Assembly: GCF_003073045.1 (NCBI RefSeq)
Contig: NC_037597.1
Span: 10,389,217 to 10,453,216, forward strand
DNA: 64,000 bases
From: Pomacea canaliculata
Lineage: Eukaryota; Mollusca; Gastropoda; Architaenioglossa; Ampullariidae
Direction: 5' to 3'
Positions 11,601 through 22,900 of the stretch are shown piece after piece. The position numbers were made by a program, and so were the translations under genes. Below the pieces are notes generated by a model. The model was not told the origin of the DNA. It saw nothing but the letters and a program-made list of their open reading frames with translations, and made no database searches. Every line of letters begins with the position of its first letter. The stretch's first letter is position 1.

Positions 11601-14600
11601 TGGGGTAGGGGTAATGATCAGTTTTTAAGTTCTTTAAAATATATCTTTCTCTGGGGCGAATAATCGGAATCTGCTTTTTTATTATTATTATTATTTGCAG
11701 AATGCTGAAGCTGCAGACGATGACTGGGGTGACGAAGTCAGTGAGGAAGCAGTAAAGCAGCGGATGGAAGAACTGTCTGGTGCAGCAAAAGGCCTCGCTC
11801 TCACTGATGATTTAGAAAAGACAGACAAGGATCGCTTGGACATAGTGTATCAGCTAGTCAAGGTCAGTCTGGGGTTGGGAAATATTTTTATCTTTTAGTG
11901 CTGGTGCGGGGTATCTAAATAGTCACTGCATGTCAGTTTTAAATGCAATGTTTCAATTTACAAAAAGTGCTGTGTTGCTTTAAGGCAAGAAGTAACTTGA
12001 GACATTAATGGTTTTTAGGCTGACCTGGTGAGATTTAAAATAACATCACTGGTATACAACACGTGGTTGATGCATATTTGCAGAAATATGTTTTGATACT
12101 AAATAAATCTGTTGCTAACATGTATCTTCACTATTTTTCTGAAAATGGCTCAGCCATGGTTACGCACCTGGCAATAAAGAGATGTACATCCTGTCCCCTA
12201 ATTTGCCGTTTGAGCGAAATGCCCAAGCTATAAATAGTTCTGAAACTGTTTCAAGTTTTATGCCTCGTCTTTCTGTGAATCACTCATGCCTTTAGCAGTC
12301 TGTTGTCAGCAAAAGGGCTTTAAAAAAATTTTTCCTTCTCCGTAGTGCTAAATGCACAGTTAATGAATACTCTTTATGTGTGTGAATAATCTTAGTGGGA
12401 GAAAATATTTTCAAAAGTTGCATCAACTGTGCAGAAAAAAAATGTTGGGAAATGCCTTGTATGCAAATGATGGTTTGGTTTGGGTTGTTTTTAAGTTAAT
12501 TCTGATCACAAAATTTTGGTATTGTTTTGAAACTTCATGAATTGAATTGTGATAATGAAAAATAATGCAGTTTTAATAAGAAATATCAAGGGTGATAAAC
12601 ATATATTCCTATGGAATTTTTTGGGCTCAAGATATTTGAAAAAATATTTTGTCTTGTTTATGGGTAAATAACCATGTTCAGTTGCTTATATCTCCTGGAC
12701 CTATTGAGATATCAGAAACTTCTTAGATCATCATAAGAGATGCCTCCCTGGGGCTAGTTGCACAACATGTTTTGAAAACCTTTAACTATTCAAAGGAAAT
12801 TTTAAATCATTTTTACAAAATAACTCCTGTGCCATAAAGATATGTTTCTTAAGAGCATTCTAAAATTTGTGCTGAAGGGAACAGAAATCTGGTTTAAACA
12901 GTTTTATTTTAGCTAAAACAGTTTTCAGTGGGGAAAAGTTGTAAAATTGTCCACTTTGTCTTCTGAACTAGATTTAAGGCCTAAGTATGTTGTGTAACTG
13001 GCCTGATCAGACGTGTGTGCACTTGGCCGTGTTGGTCACCTTGTTTTCTTTTTCAGCTTTTGTATATTAAAGCCTTTGGGTAAATCTTGTAAACAATGTA
13101 TCATATCAAATCTTATATCAGAGCAAGCATCAAAGTGGGGAACTGAAGAAATGCATTAAAGAGGTGGGGATAGAAGCCGAGCGGCTAGAGGTGACGGACA
13201 AACTGCCCTTGATTCTGGTGGAAGTTCTGCTTACAGATAAAGTACTGACACAGGTCAAAGAGTACAGTGTCATTTTCCGTATGGTAACTATCAAATTTTT
13301 GTGGCTTTGCTTTGAGAAAAATTGCAAGAACATATCAATGGTTACAGAGGTTTTTTAGCCCATGGCATGCATTTTCTTGAAGTTTCAGAGACTTCAAAAT
13401 CATACTGCTTTAGATTTCCTTATGTGATATTTGTGGTCTCATATTTTAACTTTTGCCTGTTAATGCCTGTCGGCATGGGGTTTTTGTTTTTTGGGTTTTT
13501 TTTTTAGGAAATTACTTAAGTCTGCCTTTAATCATTGTAAATTCTCTTATTAGACTAGTTTTACAAGGAGATTTAAAAACATGTTTTTCTCAGTTTTGTG
13601 AAGAGAATCATCGGGCTCAAAAATACCTGCTGGGAGGACTGGAGTTGCTAATGGGGAAAGAATATGCAGCTACACTGATGCCACGTGTGCCCCACATCCT
13701 CAAAATCTTCTATGATTTAGACATTCTTGACGAGGAAGTCATTTTGGAGTGGGCCAAAAAGGTCAGCTGTTTTTCTTATTGTCTGTTTTGTTGTTAAGGC
13801 ACTCTTCTTAATGCAAGCTCTGCAGACAGGTGCATGCTTGATCTGAAAGAAGTGCTACATTAATTACCCATGAACCTCTTCCACCACATGCAGTTAATCA
13901 TAAAGGTGGTCATTGCAACATGGCACACTAAATTGGATGCATTTGGATCAAGTGAAATTGTGCCCTATATCTTCTTTAATCCCTAAATTTTAATAAGGTA
14001 TTTTGAGTGACAACTGACCTTTAGTTTGCACGGGAAAATATTCTTGAATGCTTTTGTAACTTGTTTGCAGGTCCTTTAATGATGCTTTTAGGGTCCTCAT
14101 TTTCAATGTGAACCCTGTAATAGGCATTAGTGTAATTCCAAGATTAACACTTTCATATTGAGTAGGGAAGGTGTGCTTGTCCTTTCCTACACCATTGGTA
14201 GAGTTATTTGTTGATCATTGCATTTTTATGAATAGAAAGTTTTTTTATGAATATGCGGCATAAAATAAACAAGCCAGTCATTAGAAAGTGCACTTGACAA
14301 ATCTATAAGGATTTTGTAAGGATTTCATATGTAAAGGCTGTATGATATGGCTTCATTTTCTTCTGCAGAAACTTGAAGGCTGTTAGGACAAGTTTTTATT
14401 TCTCTTGTTCAGTTTCTTTCAGTTGAGTTTTCAAATTCTTTGCACTATTTTAAATCCAAGTATAGCAAATGTGCTTGCTGGGATTGAGAAGTGTGCCACA
14501 TTAGCACCCATGAACCTCTTCCACCACATGCAATTTATCTTGAAGGTGGTCATTGCAACATGGCACAAATGAGTTCTTTCTTTACAGAAGTTGTAATAAA

Positions 14601-16392
14601 TTTGCAGTGTAAATATATAGGTATTCTTTGATATAATAGTAGGGTTTGTTTAGCACGTGTGTTTGTATCTGTGACCCTCCACGACGAAATGAGTCTTAAG
14701 TCGCGCGGAGCAGTTTAGTGCTAGAGGCCCCAAAAGGTGATAGGGGTCAATTTTGTTCACTTTAGCTTTTCTTTTAAAATGGATTCCTTGGTAATTAACC
14801 TGTCGGGAAAATACTAAAAACGATTCAAATATTAACCTATCAAAAGATTTGTCTGCTAAAGTTAAGGAGTAAACAATCCTGGCTGGCCATCTCGACACTA
14901 ATGTTTGAACCCACTTTTCTCAAAATTGCTGCCACCGTATTTTCATACTTCAAACAATTATAACTCACCGGACTGTAGGACAGAAGAACTTTTGTATCAA
15001 AAGACAGTACAGAATCTGCATTTGAAAATCTCACATTTCCAACGCATTATCAGAAATAGAGCGGATACGTGATTCCTTCCTGAGGATTTGCTTCCTAATC
15101 TCTCTTCCTGGACCTTGGAACAGATATTTACAAGGGAGGCAAGACTGTTCCTGTTCCTTAGGGGGAGGTTGTCAAACCGAGGGATGAAAGAAAAAGTGAT
15201 TAGACTTTCAGTGAAGAACTGATAGAACCGAGTGAGGATGACAGCCGACAAAGAAAGATCTGTTTCCGTATGAGGTACAGACGTTGGCTCTTACATAGGA
15301 TCATGTCAGTGTTGATGTCCCATTTAAGTTTGTTAATCAAAGATAGTACCTAGATATTTGTAGGAGTCCACTACCTCAATGGCATCATAATGGATAATGC
15401 CGATGACTGCCTGAGGCCTGTTTGTCCGAAAATCGAAGATCATTTCCTTAGTCTTTGAGACATTCAAGACAAGAAGATGTTCACTATCATACAAAAAGAG
15501 ACTTCAAGGCCGTGTCATCAGCAAATTTTACAAAAAAGCACCCGTTCGTAGTGCTTCTACAACTGTTAGTATGAACAGTAATGGAGACAAGCAAAAGCCT
15601 TGAAGGGAACAAAGGTGACAACAATATTTGAGAGAAGACCGTTAAGAGAAACGCTCTGATGCCTGTTTGTTAAAAGGTCCAGGATCCAGAGAGCTGGTTG
15701 GTGAGACAAATCTGAAACTAAACTCACCGCCTACAAGTGAATGTTACATAGTGCAGAAAAAAATCAGCTAACAGAAGCCTGGCATGATCTGCCTGCAGGT
15801 GTCGGTATAAACATTTGAGCTAAGTGCATAGACAAATAAAATGACTGAAATAAAGTACTTTATGCTGACTTGAGACTTGATTATGATTAATGGTGAGTGA
15901 CCAGTTTGAACCATACTCATTAATTTAAATATGAGCACATTCTTTGTTAGGTTTACAATTTTTAATCTTCCACAACATTAAATTTTTTTTTTCTAAATTC
16001 AGGTAACTAAGAAGTATGTCTCGAAGGAAGTGGCATTACAGTTAAGGGAGAAAGCAAAGCCTTTCACAGATTGGCTTGAACAAGCAGAAGAGGAGGAGGA
16101 AGATGATGATGAGGAGGAAGCTGAGGATGAGGTGCCTTTTCTGATTTATAAATTATTGGTGGTGACTGTCAGTAAATTAATCATATGATTTTCATCTAAA
16201 CAGTTAATTGCTGGTTTGGGTCCTATGTGTATTACCTGGTAAATTAAAAGTTGTTAGCAATCTAGTGAATTTTCATGTTTGTTATAGGTGGTGTACTCAA
16301 CCACTGAAAAGGTTGGAGAGCAGCCAATAGAACCTAAGGCAGCTGAGGAAAATGGAAAAGAAGATGAGGATTTTGACATTGACGCCATTTAG
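8569..16392 (+). CDS. EIF5: Eukaryotic translation initiation factor 5 (eIF5), 11 coding exons, complete
   Basis: eIF5 is the GTPase-activating protein for eIF2 in the 43S/48S preinitiation complex and a partner of eIF1, eIF2-beta and eIF3 in start-codon selection. Coding exons: 8569-8640, 9433-9514, 10302-10474, 10582-10698, 10929-10979, 11288-11383, 11701-11862, 13122-13283, 13594-13761, 16003-16131, 16288-16392. All junctions are GT-AG and keep frame, giving 438 residues (human about 431). The N-terminus contains [11 protein letters not shown], with arginine at position 15, the known arginine-finger site. Next come the [11 protein letters not shown] and NGSH motifs, then a four-cysteine zinc finger (CPEC ... 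CIAC). Exons 5-7 encode a charged linker. Exons 8-11 encode the C-terminal MIF4G/W2 domain with acidic AA-box stretches ([20 protein letters not shown] at the end). The start codon has A at -3 and G at +4, a strong context. Identification is secure; the linker exons are the least constrained part. Confidence 0.96.
12751..13004. mobile_element. MITE-like inverted-repeat element in EIF5 intron 7
   Basis: GGGCTAGTTGCACAACAT at 12751-12768 is matched in inverted orientation by ATGTTGTGTAACTGGCCT ending near 13004, with two or three mismatches. The roughly 250 bases between are AT-rich and non-coding. Terminal GGGC(C/T)AGTT(G/A)CACAA sequences are typical of small non-autonomous DNA transposons in invertebrates. 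No clear target-site duplication is visible, so the superfamily is not assigned. Confidence 0.5.
13808..13930 (+). ncRNA. Candidate intronic H/ACA snoRNA, copy 1 (EIF5 intron 9)
   Basis: A hairpin closed by CAAGC/GCTTG (13814-13818 with 13836-13840) is followed by AAAGAA at 13846-13851, which fits the H box ANANNA. A second hairpin follows, with lower stem GCTA/TGGC (13854-13857 with 13921-13924) and upper stem CCACC/GGTGG. It is followed directly by ACA at 13925-13927 and three more bases, the expected ACA-box spacing. The 3' hairpin is nearly identical to a second intronic copy about 640 bases downstream while the surrounding intron is not conserved. The 5' hairpin is short for the class. 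Vertebrate EIF5 hosts the H/ACA snoRNA SNORA28 in an intron, which supports the host-gene context; orthology is untested. Confidence 0.55.
14453..14570 (+). ncRNA. Candidate intronic H/ACA snoRNA, copy 2 (EIF5 intron 9)
   Basis: This is a paralogue of the copy near 13.8 kb. A 5' hairpin is closed by AATCC/GGATT (14453-14457 with 14481-14485). An imperfect H box (AGAAGT) follows. The 3' hairpin is closed by TGTGCCA/TGGCACA (14492-14498 with 14561-14567) with upper stem CCACC/GGTGG (14521-14525 with 14545-14549). ACA at 14565-14567 is followed by AAT. About 60 bases of the 3' hairpin are almost unchanged between copies, whereas the 5' hairpins differ, suggesting selection on the 3' guide pocket. 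The H box departs from consensus at its last base. Confidence 0.5.
14650..14989. repeat. Unclassified repeat-like intronic segment
   Basis: This stretch between the snoRNA candidate and the LINE remnant has more CpG (for example GTGACCCTCCACGACG) than the surrounding intron and no recognisable coding content. Its base composition suggests an inserted repeat, but no termini or duplications were found. Confidence 0.25.
14990..15745 (-). mobile_element. LINE reverse-transcriptase remnant (CR1/L2/Jockey-like) in EIF5 intron 9
   Basis: Read on the minus strand, this holds a decayed LINE RT C-terminal region. [11 protein letters not shown], the catalytic FADD region, lies near 15513. Downstream come [12 protein letters not shown] and QRLYLIRK near 15330-15260, then [14 protein letters not shown] and [16 protein letters not shown] near 15210-15110. 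Several stops and frame changes interrupt it, so it is inactive. The order of motifs matches the RT tail common in Jockey-superfamily LINEs; the clade is an inference. It is inserted antisense to EIF5. Confidence 0.7.
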
Positions 16393-17190
16393 ATAAGCAA
16401 TGGAATAAGGATCGACGGTGTGAATACAAGTGTAAGGTCTCTTCGTGCAGTTGCTTATGAAGCTGAGCTTGTGAACACTGTCTTTGCTCCTTAGCTTTGT
16501 GCTCATGTTGGTCATATCTCCCACAAAGAGAATGTGTAATTTGATTGCTGTGACGACATTATTAATCTATGAACTTGGTACATAAAACTGTCTTTTTTTA
16601 TGTTATTGGTTTGTGTCAGCATTTGTGTGTCTCTTCATGAAAAAGGAAAACCCAGTTGTTGGGTGAGGCTGGGATTAACTAACTTTTATGGGTGTAATTA
16701 TTTTTTTTAATACTTTTATCAGGGAGATAAGATTTTTTTTTTACCTGTCCCCTGTACGTTTTATTGCTCATAAAGTCCTGCTGGCCATGGAATGTGTAAG
16801 CTGGAGTAATCCCAACCACTTCATAATCAAATTTTGAGCAACCTTTTAATTAACTGTTGCTTAACTCTGACAAAAATTTTGCTTTTCTTAATTTGCTTTT
16901 TTTCTATTTTATAATTGCCATTTGGGAAGTCTGTTTTAGTGTGGCTTATTTGTAAACAATTGTTTTGGGCAGGGAATAAAGTGATGAGGGTGGTACAGAA
17001 CTTTGTTTATGTCATGTGTGATCATATTTCCTTTAGAAAAAATAATGAAGTTAAAATTTGTCTGTTATTTGTGAAAAGTTAATGTTCACAGTATTTTTGT
17101 TTATTGCTTTTGCATGTCTTAATATAATACTTCAGTCAATCTAAAACTTCATGATTTTCCTTTTGTTTAAATAAATGATGTCTAAAGAAT
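16393..17190 (+). other. EIF5: EIF5 3' untranslated region with two polyadenylation signals
   Basis: The AT-rich stretch after the EIF5 stop has no coding signal. AATAAA hexamers at 16975-16980 and 17170-17175 are plausible alternative polyadenylation signals. The exact end of the transcript is not determined. Confidence 0.5.
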
Positions 17191-19850
17191 AATGTCTGCA
17201 TTGTTGGGTTATGATTGTGCAAGACTCGAGTGTACTGCCCTGAATTGTGTTACATTATGCTTTTGCCTTGAGGTGGTTAGCATCCTGTAAAGGATTCAAG
17301 AAAAGTTTTGTTAATAATGCAGATCTTGAAAACCTTGCAGTGATGATAAAAATGATGGGTCAGCTTCGTATGCACAAGAACTACTGATCAGCATCTGCTA
17401 GGCCAGTGGTGCCGCCTGGAAACCCCCTGGGTAACCTGTCATGTCCAAGCCCAGAGGAAGGTTGGGGTTAGCAACCCCACCCAGTAACACAACTCCTACA
17501 GAAACCGCAGATGCAACAAGAGCCTGGATGGGAAGATTCTTCTTCAGAAGGGTCTATAGTCCACCGGGGGTAATAAGGAACAAGAAGGCCAGTGGTGCCC
17601 AACCATTTCTTGCTGGACGGACGCGATATAAAATCTCATGGGCCAGAACATGGCGGGTTTGCTAGAATCATGATGTTAAAAATGAAATTGTCTGGTTATA
17701 ATGAGCGGGTCATAGGTAAGGCATCCTGTGCTAGGCCCTATACCTGCTTGTAGCAGAGGACAAAGAAAAGGGCTGTAAACCAAATTCTGCAGCACAAAGG
17801 TAGTGAGAGAAATACCAGATTTCATTATCCTTAAAATGTGAAAATTGGTTTGTGTTTGTTATGATAGCTAATTGTACTTTATTCGCAAAAGACCACTGCA
17901 TAACATCAGCAGGGGCTAGCAACATAAGCCAAACTGTCACTAAGGTAGGATGAAATGAAGGTTGTAGGTGTAATGATATTGTTTGGGTGCTTGCGATATC
18001 CACCTTTGCTGAGGACAATAAAACATACTGCAGTAAGATATGCTAATATAACTCGAATACAGACGATCGTTGTGGCCAGTTTCTAAGGCAAAATAGATGA
18101 AATTAAACAAAGCGGGGGAAAGGTAGGAATAGGATGCAAAGCTGGTATAACCGACAAAGGAACAATTGATACTGCTCCTTAAACGAATACCATAACCATC
18201 TAGATTTGGCACCGTAGAACATGACTAGTAAGTGATACCTTTCTATACAAAAACCCCACCTGATGATCAAAATATGTGTATCTTTCTTTTTGTCTATAAG
18301 GCCACCAAACCTGTATTTATAAACCTTGCTTATTATTGCTTATTCACAATCCAATACCACGTACATCACACATTCACACCCGTCACACCGTCACACCAGA
18401 TTTCGATCATACAATCACTGTATCGTGCTGCGCGCTTTCAGCCGACAAACGCCGGAAACTTGAAGTTTTTTTGACAACTGTATTGGTTTAACAACACAAT
18501 ATGGCTGACTCGCCAGCCCAAAGCACAAAAAGAGTACTGACTTTAGAAAAGACCCCGGATGTCCACCACGGGATAACTCTAATCACTACATCTTTGAGAT
18601 TATTCTATTATTAGGGAGAATCTTTTCTTTTCTAAATAAAGTTGTCGTCAGTCTTTATAACGAGCGGGCAGGGTGATAATTCTGCCGCTAAGACATTCTT
18701 GGTATTAAACTGCTACTGGCAGAAAAGCTGCTTTGATCTGGAGCTGCGCTGTGTCTGGCATCAGTAGCAGGATCACCGTCACTGGATGTCGACATAGTCT
18801 AGGAACGTTGACATAAAGCGATGCCCCCGAGCCGGACTTGCATACTGGTTCGTTGTCAACATGTGGTTTATTTCTCACTGGGACTTGAGAAGTAGAAAAC
18901 AGGACTGGGTTTGGGAGTGGATTGCTCCAGCTCAAAATTTCTTGACCTTCTGAGATGACGTCTGTTGCGCCCGAAGCTGCCTCTTGGTTTTTGTAGAATA
19001 TATGACCGCGGTGCACACTGCTGCTGAGTAACTGCTGGACTTAATGCTCACAGTCTAGCTTCTTTGTCACCTGGACGAGGTGACGTTTATCAAAACAAAC
19101 ACTTCTTCGCCTTTGCATATACCCCCCCCCCCAAAGAAGTTGTACACGCCCACCATCCTCCTCAAATCGGGTACAGTAGTTGGATCTAGAATGGAGATGA
19201 TTCTACCTTTCCTGGGTCTGGTGAAATTCCATTCTTGCTGATTCGAAGACCTCCAAATTCAATCTCATGCTTCCTGAGCTGAAAGTTCTCTGAATGTGTT
19301 ACGTTTGTGTTTATTTGTGTAATCGTTGTGATAGCTATATAGGTGCGATACGGTTTGAGTACCTGTCAGTGAATATGCATGCGTGTGAGCGCCCGTGTGT
19401 GTGAGAGTGAGACTCGATCATTGCTGAGTTTCAGGATAGCACTGTAAAGTATTTTCATGACCCTCTCTGGACGTTTCTCGTGAGTTCATGTTCATTTTCT
19501 CTATAAACAAGGATATCATCAAAATAGCATGTTGGGTTCATCTTTCACAATATAGTTTCCATGGTTCTCTGGCGCCAACACTAAAACTGAAAATACTTTG
19601 CGTTTCATGGCATCGGAAAGCTTGTACCTCATTAACAGCGAGCGGTAGTCGTGCTAGCAATGTGCATGATGTCAACCGCACATGCACAGCACTAATACGT
19701 CAGAGTTTAATTTTAGAAACACATTCGCTCAAGATGGCGCCCAAACACCTTACGGAAGCGTGCTAGGATTAGTGCCCCGGCCTCTTGACATAAACATTCC
19801 AGCATTCTCCTCGTCCTCGCAGTCCTTTTACCGCTAACCGCTTATTTCCG
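17191..19850. other. Intergenic region with possible repeat pieces
   Basis: No gene is recognised. The 13-base string GGCCAGTGGTGCC occurs twice (17402-17414 and 17588-17600). The sequence from the second, CAGTGGTGCCCAACC followed by GC-rich DNA to about 17650, resembles the end of a hAT-type element, but the opposite end was not found. Short frames at 17441-17665, 17731-18212 and 18705-19016 show no family resemblance. A C-run lies at about 19124-19133. Confidence 0.35.
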
Positions 19851-19859
19851 CGTCAGAGA

Positions 19860-19987
19860 TCAGCACTGTCGAGCACACTTGTGATTCGACAATGGCTTCA
19901 TTCCACATCGATCGTCCGGTTGCGAAGCTTCGCCGTTCTGCGGTAGAATGTCGTCTGCTACAGGCCATTAATTGCCGTTTGTAAACG
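19860..19987 (+). other. Possible 5' exon ending in a strong donor
   Basis: A CpG-richer stretch ends at 19987 before GTGAGTTTTTTG, a good donor. It contains a short frame (ATG 19892 to TAA 19984, beginning MASFHIDRPV). It could be the leader exon of the unrecognised gene at 25.3 kb, which has a plausible acceptor (TTTTGCAG) at 24925. The link is conjecture. Confidence 0.25.
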
Positions 19988-22900
19988 GTGAGTTTTTTGT
20001 TTTATATTACAAACTCTCATTAGTACTGTTCCGCACCCTTATTTGTCACTGTGTATAAGCTAAACTTTGGTGATGAAAATGAGTTCTAAAGAGAGATATG
20101 CGAGGCCACAAAGATAAAGGAAGAATTCCAAGCTAATTTAGGAACGACCCTGTAGCTATAAAAGACATACGTAGCTCGGTAGCTGCAGTGCCCTTTTAGA
20201 CAGGCGCAGTGTAGATTTCTGAGATTTGTAGACATGACTAACCTTTACTCAAAAAGGAGACAAAATTCTTTTTTTAACAAAGAGATAAACAAAATCCCCA
20301 ACCATTGTGGTATTATATATTAGAGACGATGAATCATGTGTTAAGGCGTCACGAAAAGTTAGGGATAGTCCTATTTATTATTATTTTTCTTATAATACAC
20401 GTACTTCTGAAGTCTCAGAGGTTTCACGGTGATGTGGCCCTCCTGCTTACCACATTCTTGCACCTAATACCGTCAGACAAACAGGTGTGTATGCTGAAAC
20501 ATATTGCTATTCAGCATCTTTCACTCAGCTACTGGCATGGGGAACACCTACCTGTTGGGAAGGTGCGCCCAACAGAATGTTACATGTGACATTACCGCTA
20601 TTAGTGGTAGGCACGTCAGACCACTACACTACTAACTAAACCATGTCACAACCTGTGGAGACTGGGAAAGAAGCCTATCGACCTTTAGTTATATGCATTT
20701 TTTTTTTCTCATGTTCAGATAGCATCTTCTGTCTTACTTCACTCCCTCAGAACTTAATTCGGTTTTCACCATAACATCTCTTTCCGGAATAAACTATCAG
20801 CATGAATATTGTTTCAAATGGCCGCTTCAGACTCAAATGTTGGCACCCTGACTTGAGTAAAGTTTGTTGATCTATGAACTTATGACATTGACGTGGGAAC
20901 GATAGCGATGACTCTGAAGGAGGATTATAACGTGTGATATAAATAAAAGGAAGTAAATTCTCACAGACTTACATAATAAAAAAACTAGTAACGTTCCTTC
21001 TGTGCTGCGCCCTTTCCCTACTCTTTCGTATTGTCTAACGCGCAGAGATCCGTTCCTTCGGGCACAAATATGCGCACTTCTTTCCTGTTCTGGAACATTG
21101 TGTTGCTTTTCACAGAGATCAATAAGTGGACTTTGGATGGGAGGGGGGAGATGAGAACAAACAGACTTTTTAAAAACAATTTTGAGATGGGACCGCACAC
21201 ACTCAGATGAGTATGTGTATTGCACCTGCATTTGTATACGTGTTTGTGTGTGTGTGTCGGGTAAAGAAAGAGGCAAGTAATACATTGATCATCCCGATCT
21301 GGTATTGCCTTGATTAGCGTGTTCGGCCGACGTACCACTTCAAAGTAAGCCGATATTTTCTCGACACAGTTATATTTATATCTCTGGTAAGCTTGCAGAC
21401 AACAGCAGTTAAAGCTGTCGTTCACAAGAAATGCCGCTTATAAACGGATGAAAACCACAAGCATTAAAAGTTTGACATAGCATCGGAAATGTTTGCTGTC
21501 AATAGATTAGAAGAGAGTATACTAATAAACATTATGGATCCTCTTATCTAATGTAGAGAGAAGTATTCGTATGATAGGGGCTATGGTTAGCTTTGCCAGA
21601 TGTGGGAATGCACATCAAAATGTTTCTGCAAAAATAATCGTTTTCCGACCCATCGTGCTAGCACCTGTTTGACTTAGAGTATCGTCTGTCACACAGGGCT
21701 TTTACCTGTGGTCGAAACGTGTTCATGTAGCATGCACGCATCTGCGCATGCCTAGCCCACCTTATTGACCAATTTGTTATCTTTGACAGCTTGTAAAATG
21801 ATTTCATTCCATTGATGTAGACGAAAATACAGTACAGATTATGCTAGCAGAATCGAGCGATTTGGCAGAAAAAAAAATCTTGTAATACTAAGGTAAAAAT
21901 GAACTATTGTTCTCTCTCCAACAATAAGTACTTCATATTGCATAATATCGTTTACCAAAATGTTAGAAGATTAACGTTCAAGAAAAAATAAGTCCTAGAA
22001 CGTTGCTAGTTTGTTTTTATTTGAAGAGCGAATATATTAAACAATAAATGTTTTGAGGAAATCCTATTGCTAACTCGAATCCTGCACTAGTGCGTCACTT
22101 TATTCCCGCCCTGAACCAGTTATGAAAATCTATCTGTTATGAGGTTTCAGTTTTCCTTTCTCGTTCTCTTTTTCTCTGTGTGTGAGGGTCTTGGGGAGGG
22201 GAACACTTTTCCCCGACACTCGTTCTGTAAATGCCCCTCGTTTCCTCCAGCAAGCCTTTGCTACTGAACAAATCTGTCATTGGGCCATAACGTTGAGCTT
22301 TCGCATAGAGAAATGGATGATAACATTCCAACCCAGTCAGCTGGATCACCGGGTTTGCATAGCCTCATTGTCAGTACTGCACAAATGTGTATTCAGACCT
22401 GACAGCACTGTGCATATTCGTTGTAGTCCTCTGCAAGTTGGATTACGTTTGTAACGTACAGAACAGAACTGACAACATGTAATCATCAAAAGTATGGTAA
22501 TGTGACTTGCCTCCGTGATATGTTATCGATCTTCAGACATAAGCAACGTGTCATACCGCTTGATAAAAAGCATTACAATACAAGACTTTAATCTGTAGTT
22601 AGAAATTATGAGTGTGCCTGATACAAACGAGAGTTTTAGTCAAGAGCTAAAAGCGGATAGATAAAGCGTTGTGTACACTCCTCGAGGAAGTCAAATAGTT
22701 TATCATCAAAGCAGGAAGATGATCGTTGAAGCAATCAGGTGGCCTTCTACGCTTATCAAATAGAGTTCATACATTGTGAGAACTGTATCTGGGACCTGAG
22801 TAACAGCGCATGTGTTTTATATGTTATCATTCATTCACTCGTCCGCTCTTGACTGGTACCGGTCATTGTGGGTGGGGAACACATGGATATTCCGCGATTC

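Noticed and set aside
20872-21425. Overlapping minus-strand frames of 135-137 codons
   Set aside because: Composition is driven by a CA/TG-rich tract near 21240; no family resemblance and no splice context.
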